A stretch of DNA of 15,712 bases from DATDPY01 sp964395765. GTDB lineage: Bacteria > Bacteroidota > Bacteroidia > Cytophagales > Cyclobacteriaceae. Shown in pieces: positions 7,152-15,447 of this stretch. The notes under the pieces were generated by a model. It had not been told where the DNA came from. It worked only from the letters and a program-made list of their open reading frames with translations, and ran no database searches. Within the stretch, counting starts at the first letter, position 1, and the number at the start of each line of letters is the position of its first letter. The position numbers and the translations under genes were made by a program. The DNA lies in contig CAYNCU010000093.1 in assembly GCA_964395765.1 (NCBI GenBank), positions 1 to 15,712 of the forward strand. The letters run 5' to 3'.

Positions 7152-9590
7152 TTATTCATTCCTGAGTGAATCTACGGGGTTGGCAATCGCTGCCCGGAAG
7201 GTCTGGAAACTGATAGTGGCCAGGGCTATGAATAAGGTCAATATTCCGGCCAGGATAAATAATCCGGGTTTGATATGGATCCGGTAGGCAAAATTACCAA
7301 GCCATTGTTTCATGGCATACCATGCTACTGGCCAGGCAATCAGGTTGGCAACCAGGATGAGTAATATGATCTCCTTTGACAACAGGGAAAGAATATTCGG
7401 GATGGAAGCCCCGAGTACTTTCCGGATACCAATTTCCTTGACCCGTTGCAGTGTACTGAAAGTAGCCAGCCCGAATAATCCCAGGCAGGCAATGGCAATG
7501 GCCAGGCCGGAAAAAATAGAAAAAAGCTGACCCTGCCTCTGCTCCGACATGTAAAGGTTTTTATAACGTTCGCTTACGAATGAATATTCAAAGGGATAAT
7601 CAGGCAGAAACTCTTTCCATGTTTTCTCAATATAAGCCAGTGCCTGGTGCATATCCTTTCCGGATATTTTAATGGATAAACGCCTGTAATATTTGGAAGG
7701 CTTGAAAACAACGGGAATGATCGGTTCTTTTAAGGATTCAAAGTGAAAATCCTTTACTACGCCGATCACTCTTCCTTTAATGCCCCCGTACCTGAAATCA
7801 TGGGTAAGTATTTCGTCATCCGTAAGCCCAAGCATTTTTACGGCAGTTTCGTTCAGGATAAATCCCAGGGAATCATCGGACTTAATGTCTTTTGAAAAAT
7901 TCCTCCCGGCCGCAAAAGGAATTGAATAGGTATCGAAATATTCATCATCACAACGAATGTTTTTTATGGTGATATCCGATTGTACCATGGAATCTCCTTT
8001 CTGCACTGCGCCATTACCCATCGAATCAAGCAATCGCCCGGTAGGAATCCGGCTTGAACGGGTCACATCTTTTATATAGGATTGCGATTTCAGCTGATTA
8101 TAAAAAGCATCATAATTCTGAACAAGGTCTGAGTAATACGGCAGCGTGATTACCTGGCTATTATCGTATCCCAATTCTGTATTATTGAGAAAATGTAATT
8201 GTTTATACGTGATTGCCGTTCCAACGATCAACATGATGGACAGGGCAAACTGGACAACTACAAGTGATTTACGTACGCCTCCCTTGCCTTGCATCGATCC
8301 CTGCTGACTCTTTATGATGGAAGAAGGTTTAAAACCGGACATCACAAAGGCAGGGTAAATCCCGGCCAAAATACCGATAACTATTGCAAACAGGATAGTT
8401 CCGGTTAATAATGGCCAGTTATCCAGGGTATATATATGCAATGATTTTTGCGTGAATGCATTCATCCAACGGAGGGCTAACCCGGAGAATAGGGCGGACA
8501 CCAGGAGCGCCACCAAAGCGATAAGGACGGATTCCGAAATGAATTGAAGGATGAGTTGACCTTTGTAGGCACCGGATACTTTTCTGATGCCGACTTCCTT
8601 GCTTCTCTTGGTAGCCCGGGCCGTAGAAAGATTTATGAAATTAAAACAGGCGATCAGCAATATGAAAAAACCGATCACCCCCATCATATAAACATTGGTA
8701 ATGCTGCCGTTCGATTCTTCTTCGGAATCCAGGTGGGAATAAAGATGGATCGATGTCATTTTCTGCAGATGCAGTTGTGTACCGGTAGAAGGTAACGGCT
8801 GGTTTGCATTGTTCCGGTTAATGCCCATGTGCTTGTCAATAAACGCCGGGAACCTTGATTCCACTTTCGCTGCATTAAAAGGTTCTCTTACCAGGGCAAA
8901 GGTCCCGAAGGCGTTGTTTCCATAGTTATTTTCAAGACCTTCCCTGCCGTAAATCGTAGAATCGTTTAGGGTGGAAAAGGAAATAAACATCTCGGGGTGC
9001 CAGAATGATTCATTGGGAAAATCCTTGTAAACGCCGGTCACAATCCCATCCCAGTCATTGTCAATTTTCAGACTTTTACCCAATGGGCTTTGATCACCGA
9101 AAAATTTCTCCGCCGTGTGCTGCGACATCATGATCTGGTACGGCTGATCGAATGTTTTCAATGGGTCTCCCTGCGTGATATGAACCGTGAAAATTTTGAA
9201 AAGGGAAGGTTCTGCGGCATAGGTCTTATGGACAAACAGGGATTTCAGTTGTCCTGATTTTTCCTGGAAGGATACCAAAACCCGGTCTTCCAGGGTCCTT
9301 GCCACCTGTTCAAATTCGGGAAAATCATTCTTCAGCAAGGGGCCGAAAGGTGGACCCAGGTGGCCGAGGCGCAGGTTAACACTTCCGTCAGGAGAAAGAA
9401 AATACCGGTTGATCCGGTAAATCCGTTCTGCATTTTTATTATACCGGTCGTAACTCAGCTCATCCGTAATATAAAGGTAAATCAATAAGCTGCAGGTAAT
9501 CGCTACGGCAAGTCCGAAAATATTAATAAAGGATGTGGTTTTATTTCGCAATAAATTGCGGAAAGCAACCCCAAGGTAATTTTTGAACAT
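7152..9590 (-). CDS. FtsX/MacB-type ABC transporter permease (812 aa)
   Basis: This is the first of the three permease paralogues in transcription order and the longest. It has a membrane segment at about 19-42, a large periplasmic MacB_PCD-like region, a trio of segments (about 300-322, 350-373, 394-418), and a central segment (about 441-463). A second periplasmic region and a last trio (about 690-712, 738-760, 776-797) complete it. The conserved cytoplasmic motif is seen as GIRKVSGA (334-341) and GIRKVLGA (721-728), and the protein ends NPVDSLRNE. The ATG at 9588-9590 opens MFKNYLGVAFRNLLRNK, the normal family start. The gene follows a 316-bp spacer after the SDR gene and is followed by the MFS exporter 225 bp later. 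As with its paralogues, an ATPase from elsewhere is needed; the substrate cannot be read from sequence. Confidence 0.93.
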   Translation of the reverse strand: MFKNYLGVAFRNLLRNKTTSFINIFGLAVAITCSLLIYLYITDELSYDRYNKNAERIYRINRYFLSPDGSVNLRLGHLGPPFGPLLKNDFPEFEQVARTLEDRVLVSFQEKSGQLKSLFVHKTYAAEPSLFKIFTVHITQGDPLKTFDQPYQIMMSQHTAEKFFGDQSPLGKSLKIDNDWDGIVTGVYKDFPNESFWHPEMFISFSTLNDSTIYGREGLENNYGNNAFGTFALVREPFNAAKVESRFPAFIDKHMGINRNNANQPLPSTGTQLHLQKMTSIHLYSHLDSEEESNGSITNVYMMGVIGFFILLIACFNFINLSTARATKRSKEVGIRKVSGAYKGQLILQFISESVLIALVALLVSALFSGLALRWMNAFTQKSLHIYTLDNWPLLTGTILFAIVIGILAGIYPAFVMSGFKPSSIIKSQQGSMQGKGGVRKSLVVVQFALSIMLIVGTAITYKQLHFLNNTELGYDNSQVITLPYYSDLVQNYDAFYNQLKSQSYIKDVTRSSRIPTGRLLDSMGNGAVQKGDSMVQSDITIKNIRCDDEYFDTYSIPFAAGRNFSKDIKSDDSLGFILNETAVKMLGLTDDEILTHDFRYGGIKGRVIGVVKDFHFESLKEPIIPVVFKPSKYYRRLSIKISGKDMHQALAYIEKTWKEFLPDYPFEYSFVSERYKNLYMSEQRQGQLFSIFSGLAIAIACLGLFGLATFSTLQRVKEIGIRKVLGASIPNILSLLSKEIILLILVANLIAWPVAWYAMKQWLGNFAYRIHIKPGLFILAGILTLFIALATISFQTFRAAIANPVDSLRNE

Positions 9591-9906
9591 GGTTGTATGT
9601 GGTTAAAATTTCTGTTTGTTGGTATCCTGATCTTATAAATTTATTAATAATTAATTTTTTGTCAAATGATTAATATTCATTTCCCAATTAGGGCATTTTT
9701 TGCCGGGTTTTTAAAATAATAATGCTTTCCAATGATTTTAAAATTTTTCGGATGAACAGGGAAAATTATCCATGTAACCATCAGAATTGACGATGAATTT
9801 ATTCTACCCATGCAGCAACGGTTATTATAAAAGGTGTTTAGCCTCAGGCCAGGTAGTCACCTTTCATAATAATTGATGCATGAAACATAAAAAGGTTACA
9901 GAAATT
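9591..9906. other. Spacer between SDR gene and permease, with a hairpin
   Basis: This is a 316-bp AT-rich gap on the minus strand between the SDR stop (9907) and the 812-residue permease start (9590). It contains the strong hairpin annotated separately (9822-9872) and a weak 4-bp stem (GGCA/TGCC at 9692-9704). It must also hold the permease promoter, but I could not find a clean TAnnTTTG box on the minus strand. No open reading frame worth reporting is seen. Confidence 0.5.
9822..9872 (-). terminator. 15-bp-arm hairpin, probable SDR transcript terminator
   Basis: The arms are TTATTATAAAAGGTG (9822-9836) and CACCTTTCATAATAA (9858-9872), with a 21-base loop that itself holds GCC-TGA-GGC on the minus strand. 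The arms differ at one position (A9829 against C9865). In a plus-strand RNA this is an A-C mismatch, but in a minus-strand RNA it becomes a G-U pair, so the hairpin is fully paired only in the SDR transcript. It begins 34 nt after the SDR stop. The descending arm reads CACCUUUUAUAAUAA, so the U-rich part is inside the stem rather than after it. Terminator function is therefore likely but not certain. Confidence 0.6.
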
Positions 9907-10638
9907 TTAATGATTCATACTGGCGAAGGCTTTTTCGCCATTTTCACGCAGGCCTATGGCCTTTCCAACTACAATTTCATTCTCATTCGCTTCCATTCCT
10001 TTAACAAATTCTACAGCTACTTTGGAGGGTTCTATTCCCCTGTCCACCTCGCCGCGTTTTCCCCTCCTGCCCTGATCCAGGTCGGTATCTACAATCGGAG
10101 GAATTAGCTCAAATACTTTTACGGAAGAGTTTTTAAGTTGGTGGCGCAGGGACATGGTGAATGAATGCAGAGCTGCCTTCGTGGCACAATAGACGGGCAT
10201 AAAAGCCAGCGGGGCAAAACCAAGCCCGGAACTTACATTGACAATTGCGCTTTCTTTTTTGGGTTTGAAATTTTCAACGAAAAGAGAACTTAACAAAACC
10301 GGTGAGGATAAATTAATTTCAATCTCTTCGGTTATATCCTCGATAGATTCAGGCGCGTTGAAATTGAAAACCTTCTGAATTCCTGCATTGTTGATCAGGA
10401 TATTAACATCCGGGAATTTTTTAATGGTCCATTGATACAACAATTTTACCTGGTCGGGCCTGCGAAGGTCGGTAACAATATAATCGACACCGGGATATTT
10501 CTTCTTGACATCCTTAAGTACGGATTCCCTCCTCCCGCATATGATCACTTTGTTTTTGTCTTTAAGCACATCCACCAATGCCAGGCCAATGCCGGTCCCA
10601 CCGCCCGTAATCAGTATTGTTTTACCTTCAAGTTTCAT
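9907..10638 (-). CDS. Short-chain dehydrogenase/reductase (SDR), DltE-like
   Basis: This is a cytoplasmic NAD(P)-dependent oxidoreductase of the classical SDR family, 243 residues, a normal length. The Rossmann nucleotide-binding motif TGGGTGIG is at 11-18. GRR at 35-37, after the second strand, suggests a preference for NADPH. The structural motif NNAG is at 83-86. The catalytic set is Ser137 (in NVSSGLG), Tyr150 and Lys154 (YCATK). The overall pattern, including the LINNAGIQ segment and the PPIVDTDL region after the active site, resembles proteins annotated as DltE-like oxidoreductases; the substrate is not known. It is transcribed divergently from the hut operon across a 336-bp spacer and is probably monocistronic, with a hairpin after its stop. 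Nothing links it functionally to histidine degradation. The start at 10638 fits the family well. Confidence 0.9.
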   Translation of the reverse strand: MKLEGKTILITGGGTGIGLALVDVLKDKNKVIICGRRESVLKDVKKKYPGVDYIVTDLRRPDQVKLLYQWTIKKFPDVNILINNAGIQKVFNFNAPESIEDITEEIEINLSSPVLLSSLFVENFKPKKESAIVNVSSGLGFAPLAFMPVYCATKAALHSFTMSLRHQLKNSSVKVFELIPPIVDTDLDQGRRGKRGEVDRGIEPSKVAVEFVKGMEANENEIVVGKAIGLRENGEKAFASMNH

Positions 10639-10826
10639 TGTTTCAGGTTTTACATGATTTAATCAGTAACAATAAAATTAACAACTTTTACGGGATCATT
10701 TGGTATAGTCAGAATTTAAACACTGAATAATTAATTATATGACGCATTATTTCACAATCATATTTTACACAATACATAATTTACAAAATATTAATAATCT
10801 ATTCTTCCGAATTCCCGTTTCCGATT

Positions 10827-10890
10827 GATCATTCTCTTAAAAAATCAAAAAGTTTGTTATACGTCACTCTTCCGGCACGATCATTCTTAA
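10827..10890. repeat. Direct repeats GATCATTCT upstream of hut promoter
   Basis: GATCATTCT occurs at 10827-10835 (followed by CTTAA) and at 10879-10887 (followed by TAA). The offset is 52 bp, close to five helical turns, which would put both copies on the same face of the DNA. Each copy is preceded by CTTCCG (10804-10809 and 10869-10874), although those lie at a different offset (65 bp). The second copy ends 35 bp before the -33 element of the hut promoter. This is suitable for an activator or a looping repressor; the binding protein is unknown. Confidence 0.35.
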
Positions 10891-10925
10891 CCATTTATAT
10901 TACCCTATGTTCATTTAATTTATTT

Positions 10926-10953
10926 TTTGACTATTCGTAAAATTTGTAACTTG
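10926..10953 (+). promoter_or_regulatory. Candidate hut operon promoter
   Basis: TTTG at 10926-10929 and TAACTTG at 10947-10953 are separated by 17 bases. This resembles the Bacteroidota pattern TTG/TTTG then TAnnTTTG, with the -7 box one T short. Transcription would begin near 10960 and give a leader of about 15 nt before the hutH ATG at 10975. This supports the ATG rather than the in-frame TTG at 10927, which would overlap the promoter itself. Confidence 0.5.
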
Positions 10954-10974
10954 CATCCCTGTATTTTTTTCGGA

Positions 10975-12555
10975 ATGGCTAAAAAAATCGAAGAATTTCT
11001 ATTTGGTGATGAGACTCTTTCTGCGGGGAAAGTGATACAGATCGGGCTCGGGAAACTGGCGGGTAAAATCGGGGAAAAAACAAAAGAAAAAATTTGGGCT
11101 TCTCAAAATGCTGTCCGGTCGATAGTCGATAAAAATGTAACCGTCTACGGTATCAACACGGGCTTCGGGCCTTTATGCCAGACGATCATTTCGAAAGAAG
11201 ACACGAAAAAGCTCCAGGAAAATCTTTTGAGAAGTCACAGCGTAGGAGTCGGCGAACCGGTAAGCCCTGAAATTGTGAAGTACATGATGATCCTGAAGTT
11301 ACAGTCGCTTTCTTACGGCTATTCAGGAATCTCCATGGAAGTGCTGGAAAGGATTCTTTGGTTTCTGGAAAATGATATAATCCCTTATGTGCCTTCGAAA
11401 GGTTCCCTGGGCGCTTCCGGTGATTTGGCTCCCCTTGCTCATCTCTTTCTGCCGTTGATCGGCCTGGGTAAGGTATATCAGGAAGGGGTGTTAAAGGATA
11501 CAGCCGAATTTTACAAGTCATGGAATATGAAGCCGCTTGAACTGGGTCCCAAGGAAGGACTTGCCCTGATTAACGGAACCCAATTCATGGCGGCCCATGC
11601 CGTGAAGATCATTGATATGTTTCACAACTGCCTGGATGCTGCTGATATTATCGGCGCTATGAGCCTGGAAGGTATCCTCGGATCGGCAAAACCTTTTTCG
11701 GAAGAACTTCATAAACTCAGGCCCTTTCATGGCATACAGCATGTCGCGCACAGGTTGTATGTATTGCTGGAAAACTCCGAAATGGTGGCTTCTCACATAA
11801 ATTGCGGAAGAGTGCAGGACCCGTATTCCATTCGTTGCATGCCGCAGGTACATGGAGCTTCCAGGAATACATGGCGTCATCTGAAAAATCTGGCTGAAGT
11901 AGAATTGAATTCCGTTACGGATAACCCTATTATCTTCGACGAAAACAATACGGTCAGCGGCGGCCACTTCCATGGACAACCTTTGGCTTTGCCGCTCGAT
12001 TATACCGGACTGGCCGCCAGTGAAGCCGGCAATATTTCGGACCGGAGAACTTACCTTCTCCTGGAAGGCGGCGTGGAGGGGCTTCCTGAATTACTGATGA
12101 GGAATACGGGAATCAACTCCGGTTTCATGTTATCACAATACACGTCGGCGGCACTGGTAAGCGAAAATAAATCGCTTTGTTTTCCTTCAAGCGCTGACAG
12201 TATTCCCACCTCTCTCGGCCAGGAAGACCACGTTAGTATGGGGGCCAACGCAGCCCGTAAGACCATGAAGATCCTGGAAAATCTTGAATACATATTGGCC
12301 GTGGAATTGCTCTGTGCAGCCCAGGCATTTGACTATCGTAAACCGATGCGGTCGGGGAAAATTCTCGATGAATGTCACAGTTTGATCCGGAGCAGGATCG
12401 ATCATGCGGAAGAAGACCGGATTTTTGCCAATGACATTGTCATCGCGCATGACCTCATTGCCAGTCATGAACTGGTTGATTTGACTTACGCAGTTGCCGA
12501 GTCGGAAAATCTTGACCTAAAAGGCCCTTATCATGACTCCTTCGGAATTTATTGA
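10975..12555 (+). CDS. hutH: Histidine ammonia-lyase (histidase)
   Basis: This cytoplasmic enzyme removes ammonia from L-histidine to give urocanate, the first step of histidine degradation. The protein has 526 residues, slightly longer than the usual 505-515. The MIO cofactor forms from Ala147-Ser148-Gly149 in GSLGASGDLAPLAH. Other active-site residues match the Pseudomonas putida enzyme with a constant shift of about five: Tyr58 (VYGINTGFG), Asn200 (ALINGTQ), Tyr284 and Arg287 (QDPYSIRCMPQVHGA). That agreement supports the ATG at 10975. A longer reading from TTG 10927 adds 16 residues with no family match and overlaps the promoter. No Shine-Dalgarno is seen. It is the first gene of the hut operon, and its 3' end overlaps hutU by 23 nt, so the two are probably translationally coupled. 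Confidence 0.97.
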   Translation: MAKKIEEFLFGDETLSAGKVIQIGLGKLAGKIGEKTKEKIWASQNAVRSIVDKNVTVYGINTGFGPLCQTIISKEDTKKLQENLLRSHSVGVGEPVSPEIVKYMMILKLQSLSYGYSGISMEVLERILWFLENDIIPYVPSKGSLGASGDLAPLAHLFLPLIGLGKVYQEGVLKDTAEFYKSWNMKPLELGPKEGLALINGTQFMAAHAVKIIDMFHNCLDAADIIGAMSLEGILGSAKPFSEELHKLRPFHGIQHVAHRLYVLLENSEMVASHINCGRVQDPYSIRCMPQVHGASRNTWRHLKNLAEVELNSVTDNPIIFDENNTVSGGHFHGQPLALPLDYTGLAASEAGNISDRRTYLLLEGGVEGLPELLMRNTGINSGFMLSQYTSAALVSENKSLCFPSSADSIPTSLGQEDHVSMGANAARKTMKILENLEYILAVELLCAAQAFDYRKPMRSGKILDECHSLIRSRIDHAEEDRIFANDIVIAHDLIASHELVDLTYAVAESENLDLKGPYHDSFGIY

Positions 12556-14203
12556 CCGATATGCATCGCATCCCCGTTATAAGGCGCCCCGGGGAAATCA
12601 ACTGAATGCAAAATCCTGGCAGACAGAAGCCCCGTTACGGATGCTTTTAAATAATCTGGACAGTGAGGTTGCCGAAAACCCGCAGGAACTGGTCATTTAC
12701 GGTGGCACAGGACAGGCTGCCCGTAATGTGGACGCAGTGAAAAATATTATCAGGGCCTTATTGAACCTGGAGGAAGATCAGTCATTACTTATCCAGTCGG
12801 GAAAACCGGTAGGGATCATTCCTACCCATAACGAAGCCCCCCGGGTCCTTATCGCCAACAGCAACCTGGTGCCGCATTGGGCCACTTGGGAATATTTTAA
12901 CGAATTGAAGAAAAAAGGGCTAACCATGTTCGGGCAGATGACGGCCGGAAGCTGGATTTATATCGGAACACAGGGAATTCTCCAGGGAACCTATGAAACT
13001 TTCGCCGCCTGCGGAGAAAAATATTTCAGCGGGGACTTGCAGCATAAGCTCATCGTTTCCGGCGGACTGGGCGGAATGGGAGGCGCTCAGCCATTGGCTG
13101 CAACCATTGCCGGTGCAACCTTTCTCGGCGCAGATGTGGATGAAGAAAGAATACGAAAACGGTTGCAAACACGGTATATTGACAAGATGACCCGTTCCTA
13201 CGAAGAAGCAAAAACATGGATACTCGAGGCCAGGAAATCCGGAAAATCATTGTCTGTCGGTTTGGTTTCCGATATTGGTGATCTGCTTGAAAGATTATTG
13301 AAGGACAATCTGATTCCCGAAATCCTGACCGATCAGACATCGGCCCACGATCCGCTGAATGGTTACATTCCTAACGATCTTTCGCTTTCCGGAGCGCTTG
13401 AATTGCGAAAATCGGATCCTGTTGAATACAAACGCAGATCTTTGAAAAGTATGGCAAGGCATGTCGGCTTTATGCTTCAAATGAAGGATAAAGGTTCCGT
13501 TGTTTTTGATTATGGTAACAATCTCCGGGAATTTGCACTGGAGGGCGGCGAAAAAAATGCATTTTCCTATCTTGGATTCGTGCCGGAGTTTATAAGGCCG
13601 CAATTCTGCGAAGGAAAAGGGCCATTCCGTTGGGCTGCTCTTTCCGGGGATCCGGAAGATATTTTTACGACCGATAAAGCCCTGATTGAAAATTTTCCAG
13701 AAAACAAACATATGATCAATTGGCTCAGGCAGGCCAGGGAAAAAGTTTCCTTCCAGGGTCTGCCCTGCAGGATTTGCTGGCTGGGAATGGGAGAAAGGAA
13801 AAAAGCAGGTTTGATTTTCAACAGGCTTGTTCGTGAAGGAAAATTAAAAGCCCCGGTGGTAATAGGCCGTGACCACCTGGATTGCGGAAGTGTTGCCTCC
13901 CCGAACCGGGAAACCGAGGGCATGAAGGACGGATCGGATGCCATCTCCGACTGGCCGTTACTTAATCTCATGGCGAATACCTGTTCAGGTGCCACCTGGG
14001 TTTCTTTCCACCACGGCGGCGGTGTAGGTATCGGGTATTCACAACATGCCGGGATGGTCATCCTGGCGGATGGAACCGAAAGGGCAGAAAGGTGTATCAG
14101 CCGCGTGCTTCACAATGACCCCGGCACGGGAATTATCCGGCATGCTGACGCCGGCTATGAAACCGCCCGTAAATTTTTAATGGAGTTTTCGCTTAATATC
14201 TGA
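12533..14203 (+). CDS. hutU: Urocanate hydratase (urocanase)
   Basis: This enzyme adds water to urocanate using tightly bound NAD+ as an electrophile, giving 4-imidazolone-5-propionate, the second step of the pathway. The 556 residues match the usual family length. Visible signatures are YGGTGQAARN (56-65), the TMFGQMTAGSWIYIGTQG block (131-148), the glycine-rich GGLGGMGG (177-184), DQTSAHDPLNGY (267-278), and RICWLGMGER (413-422). Cys415 in the last motif corresponds to the active-site cysteine (Cys410 in Pseudomonas putida). A second cysteine, Cys412, sits three residues earlier, where many homologues have alanine. The ATG at 12533 lies inside the end of hutH, with AAAAGG at 12519-12524 as a plausible ribosome-binding site 8 nt upstream. 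hutI follows after 3 nt. Identification is secure. Confidence 0.97.
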   Translation: MTPSEFIDRYASHPRYKAPRGNQLNAKSWQTEAPLRMLLNNLDSEVAENPQELVIYGGTGQAARNVDAVKNIIRALLNLEEDQSLLIQSGKPVGIIPTHNEAPRVLIANSNLVPHWATWEYFNELKKKGLTMFGQMTAGSWIYIGTQGILQGTYETFAACGEKYFSGDLQHKLIVSGGLGGMGGAQPLAATIAGATFLGADVDEERIRKRLQTRYIDKMTRSYEEAKTWILEARKSGKSLSVGLVSDIGDLLERLLKDNLIPEILTDQTSAHDPLNGYIPNDLSLSGALELRKSDPVEYKRRSLKSMARHVGFMLQMKDKGSVVFDYGNNLREFALEGGEKNAFSYLGFVPEFIRPQFCEGKGPFRWAALSGDPEDIFTTDKALIENFPENKHMINWLRQAREKVSFQGLPCRICWLGMGERKKAGLIFNRLVREGKLKAPVVIGRDHLDCGSVASPNRETEGMKDGSDAISDWPLLNLMANTCSGATWVSFHHGGGVGIGYSQHAGMVILADGTERAERCISRVLHNDPGTGIIRHADAGYETARKFLMEFSLNI

Positions 14204-14206
14204 TCC

Positions 14207-15442
14207 ATGTCAAAACTGATCGGCCCCTTTACCCAATTATTAACCATGAATGGAATATCCCTGGCGGGACCTGTCCGGGATGATGAAATGGAGATCATCA
14301 GGGATGCCGGCATCCTGTTAGACGGGAATAAAATTGTTGAAACGGGTAAATATTCTGACTTGATTAAAAATGCAGATAAAGATTCCCTGGAAGTAACCGA
14401 CAGCAGAATGGTGGCCTTGCCGGGATTTATTGATGCCCATACCCACTTATGCTTTGCCGGTAACCGGGCGGAGGAATATTCCATGCGAATAGCGGGTGAA
14501 AATTATTCAACGATTCTTTCGCGTGGCGGCGGTATTCACCAGACCGTTACAAAAACAAGGTCGGCTACATTTTCCGACTTGATGGTGGGCCTCGCCGAAA
14601 GGGCAGGAAAACATTTTAGGGAAGGGGTCACCACGATGGAAGTGAAAAGCGGGTATGGCCTGAATGCCGAAGAAGAAATCCGGATCCTGAAAGTAATAAG
14701 GGAAACCAATAATGAAATCCCTGCCGACCTGGTCTCCACCTGTCTGGCGGCACATGTGGTACCCCCGGAATTTCCCGGTGAAAAAGAATACCTTGATTAT
14801 CTTTCTGACGAATTGCTGCCACGGATCCTGAAGGAAAATTTATGCTCCCGGGTGGATATTTTCATCGAAAAAAACGCTTTCAGCTCCGGCGCGGCTGAAA
14901 TATATCTTTCCAATGCGATGAAGCTGGGTTTTGAAATCACAATTCATGCCGACCAGTTCACCAAAGGAGGATCGTCAGTAGCTGCCAAACTGAAAGCAAG
15001 AAGTGCGGATCATCTTGAAGCGAGTGAAGAAGAAGAAATATACCTTCTTGCCAAAAATGGGGTTGCTGCGGTTGTGCTTCCGGGATCCAGCCTGGGACTG
15101 GGAATGCCGTTCGCTAAAGCAAGAAAAATTCTGGATAACGGAGGCAGCCTGGTTATCGCCTCGGACTGGAATCCGGGAAGTGCCCCGATGGGCGATTTAT
15201 TGACGCAGGCTTCGGTACTTTCGGCGTTTGAGAAATTGTCCAACGCGGAAACATTCGCTGCCATGACCTTCAGGGCGGCAAAAGCCCTGAACAGGAATGA
15301 TATCGGCATAGTCGCCGGAGATAAAAAAGCCGATTTTATTGCATTTGATACCCCGGATTTCAGGGAAATTTTGTATCATCAGGGACAATTAAAACCAGGG
15401 ATAATCTGGAAAAATGGTTTGAAATTTAAATCGAAAAACTGA
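14207..15442 (+). CDS. hutI: Imidazolonepropionase
   Basis: This is a metal-dependent amidohydrolase that opens the imidazolone ring of 4-imidazolone-5-propionate to give N-formimino-L-glutamate, the third step. The 411 residues are typical. Metal ligands expected in the family are present: His78 and His80 (DAHTH, followed by CFAGNRAEEY), His247 (IHADQF) and Asp320 (ASDWNPG). His269 (SADHLE) and the SGYGL loop (148-152) also match the substrate pocket. After HAD the sequence has Gln250, a position that is Glu in the Bacillus subtilis enzyme; I believe both occur in the family but cannot check. The ATG is 3 nt after the hutU stop. The nearest GGAG (14182-14185) is too far for a normal ribosome-binding site, so translation is probably coupled to hutU. 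Confidence 0.96.
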   Translation: MSKLIGPFTQLLTMNGISLAGPVRDDEMEIIRDAGILLDGNKIVETGKYSDLIKNADKDSLEVTDSRMVALPGFIDAHTHLCFAGNRAEEYSMRIAGENYSTILSRGGGIHQTVTKTRSATFSDLMVGLAERAGKHFREGVTTMEVKSGYGLNAEEEIRILKVIRETNNEIPADLVSTCLAAHVVPPEFPGEKEYLDYLSDELLPRILKENLCSRVDIFIEKNAFSSGAAEIYLSNAMKLGFEITIHADQFTKGGSSVAAKLKARSADHLEASEEEEIYLLAKNGVAAVVLPGSSLGLGMPFAKARKILDNGGSLVIASDWNPGSAPMGDLLTQASVLSAFEKLSNAETFAAMTFRAAKALNRNDIGIVAGDKKADFIAFDTPDFREILYHQGQLKPGIIWKNGLKFKSKN

Positions 15443-15447
15443 AACCT

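Larger units (their letters stand above)
10639..10974. other. Divergent spacer between SDR gene and hut operon
   Basis: This 336-bp AT-rich region serves both directions. On the plus side it holds the hut promoter candidate (10926-10953) and, upstream, two direct repeats of GATCATTCT. On the minus side it must contain the SDR promoter; only one-mismatch versions of TAnnTTTG are visible (for example TATGATTG near 10755-10765), so I do not annotate one. No RNA gene, riboswitch or small gene was recognised. Confidence 0.5.

Noticed and set aside
9692..9704. GGCA-TTTTT-TGCC mini-hairpin
   Set aside because: The stem is only 4 bp and does not extend; too weak to call a terminator or operator.
2777..9900. 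AAAAGGTTACA found just 3' of two minus-strand genes (2777-2787 and 9890-9900)
   Set aside because: An 11-base match between two places in a 15.7-kb AT-rich window is expected many times by chance, and no structure surrounds either copy.
11518..11979. 153-residue open frame antisense to hutH
   Set aside because: It lies wholly inside hutH on the opposite strand, has no recognisable domain, and hutH is firmly identified; it is a by-product of hutH codon use.
13567..14061. 164-residue open frame antisense to hutU
   Set aside because: It is fully contained in the conserved hutU coding sequence and shows no family signature; treated as a shadow frame.
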